A stretch of DNA of 34,190 bases from contig JACKQL020000235.1 of assembly GCA_018296165.2 (NCBI GenBank), positions 1 through 34,190 of the forward strand, written 5' to 3'. This document shows positions 31,741-34,190 of this stretch, piece after piece; the first letter of the stretch is position 1, and each line of letters opens with the position of its first letter. The translations under genes and the position numbers were made by a program. The notes below the pieces were generated by a model that did no database searches, was not told the origin of the DNA, and saw nothing but the letters and a program-made list of their open reading frames with translations. The stretch is from Termitomyces sp. T153 (Eukaryota; Basidiomycota; Agaricomycetes; Agaricales; Lyophyllaceae).

Positions 31741-33134
31741 GAGTATGTCGAGGTGAATGGACTTGTGGTCTGGGGTGTAGATTCGTCCATTCCGGAGCAG
31801 GAGGTGGTGGTCCGGAGATAGCAAAAAGGGGTTGTCTATGCTCGACTTGTTGGGGTTGTTGCGGGGGTCGTGCTGGTTGAAGAAGGGGTCCAGGGGTGAA
31901 TTCCTGATTTGCTGGAGGATTCCTGCTTCATTTAAAATCAGCACGGCATGTAGATGTTTGGGTGGGATTACCACTTGGTGGTTGAATGCATTTCGTTCAG
32001 TTTCAAATGATTTCTTCAGATACACATCGGGTCTTTGAGTGAGGGCGTCAGGCTTTGCGCCGAGTTGTCCAGGGCAGTAGTGAATAGTAAAATCATACTC
32101 CGAGAGGGTTCGGACCATTGAGCTTGGCAGTGGCTGAGCTGTTTTGTGGTTGTAAAATATTGCAGGTTATTGTGATCAGAGTAGACTTGGATGCGGTGCG
32201 GGGACCCCTTGAGGTAGGCCCACCACTGACAAAAGGCTTCGATGATCGCGAGGAGTTCCTTGTTGTAAATATTGTAGTTGAGTTTTGCTGGGATCATTGA
32301 TTGGGTGTAGAAGGTGATGGGGTGGAGATCCTTGCCCCCCGAGTTTGACTGGGAGAGTATCCTGGCGATAGCATAGTCGGAGGCATCACATTCGAGCACG
32401 ATCAGTAGGGAGGGGTCAAAATGGCGGAGGACCGGAGCGGAGGTGAAGGCCTTCTTCAGGAGGAGGAATACGCTCTGGCACTTGCTGTCCCAGTCCCAAG
32501 GAGTGTCCTGCCATGTGAGTCGGTTGAGGGGTTTGGTGATCCTGGAGTAGTTGTCGATGAAGTGGCAATAGAAGTTAGCAAACCCCAAGAATGACTGTAC
32601 CTCCTTGACATTCCGCGGGGAGGGCCAGTTGAGTATTGCGTCGACCTTGGCGGGGTCCATGCGCACACCATCAGGGGTGATGATGACTCCGAGATATTTG
32701 ACTTCTGTTGTGTGGAAGGAGCACTTCTCGGGTTTAGCGTGAAGGTGATATTCTCAGAGTCATTCCAAGACACGGCGGACATGCTCTGAATGCTCTGCCG
32801 GCGAATTCAAGTAGATCAGGATATTGTCCAAATATACGATGACAAAAATGTTGTTCATGTCGTGGAAGATGTTGTTCATGAAGTACTGGAAGGTGGCGGG
32901 GGAGTTAGTCATTCTGAAGGGCATTACGAGATACTCAAAGAGGCCATAGCGGGTGCAAAAGGTGGTCTTCCATTCATGTCCCGGGGCAATCTGGACGTTG
33001 TTGTAGCCAGAACGGAGGTCGATTTTTGTGTAAATCTTGGCGCTGCAAAGACAATCAACAAGGTCTCCGATTAAGGGGAGGGGGTACCAGTTCTTTTTGG
33101 TGACTTTGTTGAGTCCCCAATAATCCACACAGAG
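31741..33134 (-). pseudogene. Reverse transcriptase and RNase H with lost YxDD aspartate (gypsy-2)
   Basis: RT blocks in order are [17 protein letters not shown] (Trp for the usual Arg), [32 protein letters not shown] and [10 protein letters not shown]. The last should be YLDD. The second Asp is Asn, codon 32825-32823, by a single G to A after C. RNase H follows: LIVLECDASDYAIARILSQ, KELLAIIEAFCQWWAYLKG and IQVYSDHNNLQYF. Near 32105 the frame shifts by one base between QAQWSE and LSEYDFTIHYCPG. The rest, including GAKPDALTQRPD (Gln for Arg), is in the other frame. TGA codons at 32760 and 32754 replace the arginines of VLERLREY. Confidence 0.9.
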
Positions 33135-34190
33135 TCAGAGGGATCCGTCTTTTTTCTTGGCAAACAGAACCGGGGTGCCAGCCACGGAGATCGATGGGCA
33201 TATGAAACCTTTGCCGAGCATGTCGTTGAGGTATTCCTTCAGGGCCTGGAGCTCTATTTTGGACATGTTGTAGATCTTGCCAAATGGAGGTGAGGTATAT
33301 TCTTCGAGGTCAATCTTGTGGTTGTAGGAGCGGTGCGGAGGGAGTTCCTTGGCAATTCCTTTGGAGAACACATCAGTGAACTCATGATACTCCGGGGGAA
33401 CTACTTTGGATAGGATCTGTTCCTCTGTCTTGCTTTCTGGCACAGTAGTCCCTGCATGGAGGTATTCCTCGGGTAGGGCTGGCATGACTTGCAACTGGAA
33501 GGCAGGGGTGCCTTCTCGTAAGAGACGCACAAAGGGGATGGCACCGATGATTTTAATGTCAAGGTCCCCGGGGTCAACAGGGTTGGGTACCGTAGGTGTA
33601 ACAGTCAAGTCCGGGGTGACGTTGGGGTTGGTCGGGGGCTTCGGGCATTGCTGGTCGGGGTAGCACGGGCCCTTATATCGATTTTGGGGTATGTTGGGGG
33701 GCAGCCATTGTAATTTGTCTGAGGGTGATCAAGACGGAGTTGTGCTTCTTCCTCTGTTGGGGTTGGCGTCGGGGGTTGGGGAATCCTGGGTCGTTCCGGA
33801 GGTGATGGTGTCGGGGCAGGGAACGTTGAGATCAGAGATAGACTGGAGGCGGAGGTGGATGGCAGCTGCTAAACTTGCTTCGGGGCTGGGGAATTGCATG
33901 GTGAGGTTCTTCCAGTTGATGTCGGGATTGACGTCTCGCAGCCACGGGAGTCCGAGCACGATCAGGGTTGACAGGGGTAGTTGGGTAATGAGGAGTCGGG
34001 CCTGGAATTGCAGGTCGTTATTGAGGGTGAGGGTGTTGTCATGGTACTGCATGATTTTTGTTGTGGCAGGGCTCCCGTCAAAGAGTTGCAGCTCAAGGGG
34101 TTTGTCGAGGTCGTTGCATTGGAGATTGAGTTGGTTGCTGACAAAGACACCAGAGGCGCCGCTGTCTACAAGGGTGGGAAGTACCTCGAG
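33135..34190 (-). pseudogene. Aspartic protease and linker to RT (gypsy-2), truncated by window edge
   Basis: At the right edge the minus strand reads LPTLVDSGASGVFVSNQ, the retropepsin active site, with the catalytic Asp at 34166-34164. The fold continues with STLIVLGLPWLRDVNPDINW. After a TGA at 33729 the same frame goes on through a Pro-rich linker. It then reaches the RT N-terminal part: VVPPEYHEFTDVFSK, LPPHRSYNHKIDLEEY and AGTPVLFAKKKDGSL. A TGA at 33135 lies where relatives have Arg (SLRLCVDYRGLN). The protease residues look intact. Confidence 0.88.

Larger units (their letters stand above)
27335..34190 (-). mobile_element. Ty3/gypsy chromovirus-like retrotransposon 2, 5' part beyond window
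   Basis: Reading leftward from the window edge: aspartic protease, RT, RNase H, integrase, chromodomain, a gap carrying a gene on the opposite strand, a polypurine tract and a 3' LTR. Gag and the 5' LTR lie to the right of the window. The pol frame is broken by TGA codons at 33729, 33135, 32760, 32754, 31738, 31006, 30685, 30547, 30502 and 30499, and by one frameshift near 32105. The element has plentiful CG dinucleotides and sits against CpG-free DNA, so it is younger than its target. GTAAT at 27330-27334 is the expected position of the target duplication, but its partner is outside. Confidence 0.92.

Noticed and set aside
1..34190. CRISPR arrays, bacterial operons, rRNA genes
   Set aside because: Introns, retrotransposons and protein families are eukaryotic; no regular spacer array or rRNA motif was seen.

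Overview
The window looks like a piece of a filamentous basidiomycete genome, most likely an agaricomycete. Host genes are split by short introns of about 50-66 bp with GTRNGT-type donors. Their products match fungal families: a Pps1-type dual-specificity phosphatase, a DUF2415/WD40 protein, a basidiomycete BTB/POZ protein and a secreted DUF4430-like protein. Both ends are transposon territory. No species can be named from the sequence alone.

Layout. (1) 1-7.54 kb, + strand: a Ty3/gypsy element whose gag-protease-RT-RNase H-integrase reads in one frame, broken only by 13 stop codons (12 TGA, 1 TAG). (2) 7.75-8.67 kb, +: an unrecognised ORF. (3) 9.49-20.75 kb: three host genes, all on the - strand: a two-exon secreted protein, a seven-exon PPS1-like phosphatase with one apparent missing base, and a five-exon DUF2415/WD40 gene. 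A roughly 3 kb gene-poor stretch (15.6-18.6 kb) separates the last two. (4) 22.1-23.1 kb, -: a damaged BTB/POZ gene. (5) 23,492-26,260: a PIF/Harbinger DNA transposon with 51-bp terminal inverted repeats, a TTA target duplication, and two convergent decayed genes (Myb/SANT-like on +, DDE transposase on -). (6) 26.26-27.33 kb: an older LTR-like, tandem-repeat-bearing block. (7) 27,335-34,190, -: a second Ty3/gypsy element, cut by the window end, with a 996-bp 3' LTR, a chromodomain, and an extra two-exon gene on the opposite strand between pol and the 3' LTR.

Common theme: almost every break in the mobile elements fits CpG to TpG (or CpA) change. Stops are nearly all TGA where the family has arginine (CGA). 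In gypsy-2 the RT YxDD and the integrase DDE glutamate are lost by changes that fit a CpG transition. From about 23.53 to 27.35 kb I find only two CG dinucleotides. This points to cytosine methylation or a RIP-like process acting on repeats, with the host genes spared.

The least ordinary item is the opposite-strand gene in gypsy-2. It encodes six cysteines spaced like a Zn(II)2Cys6 cluster, followed by a charged helical region and a conserved-looking tail. Its own decay carries the same TGA signature.
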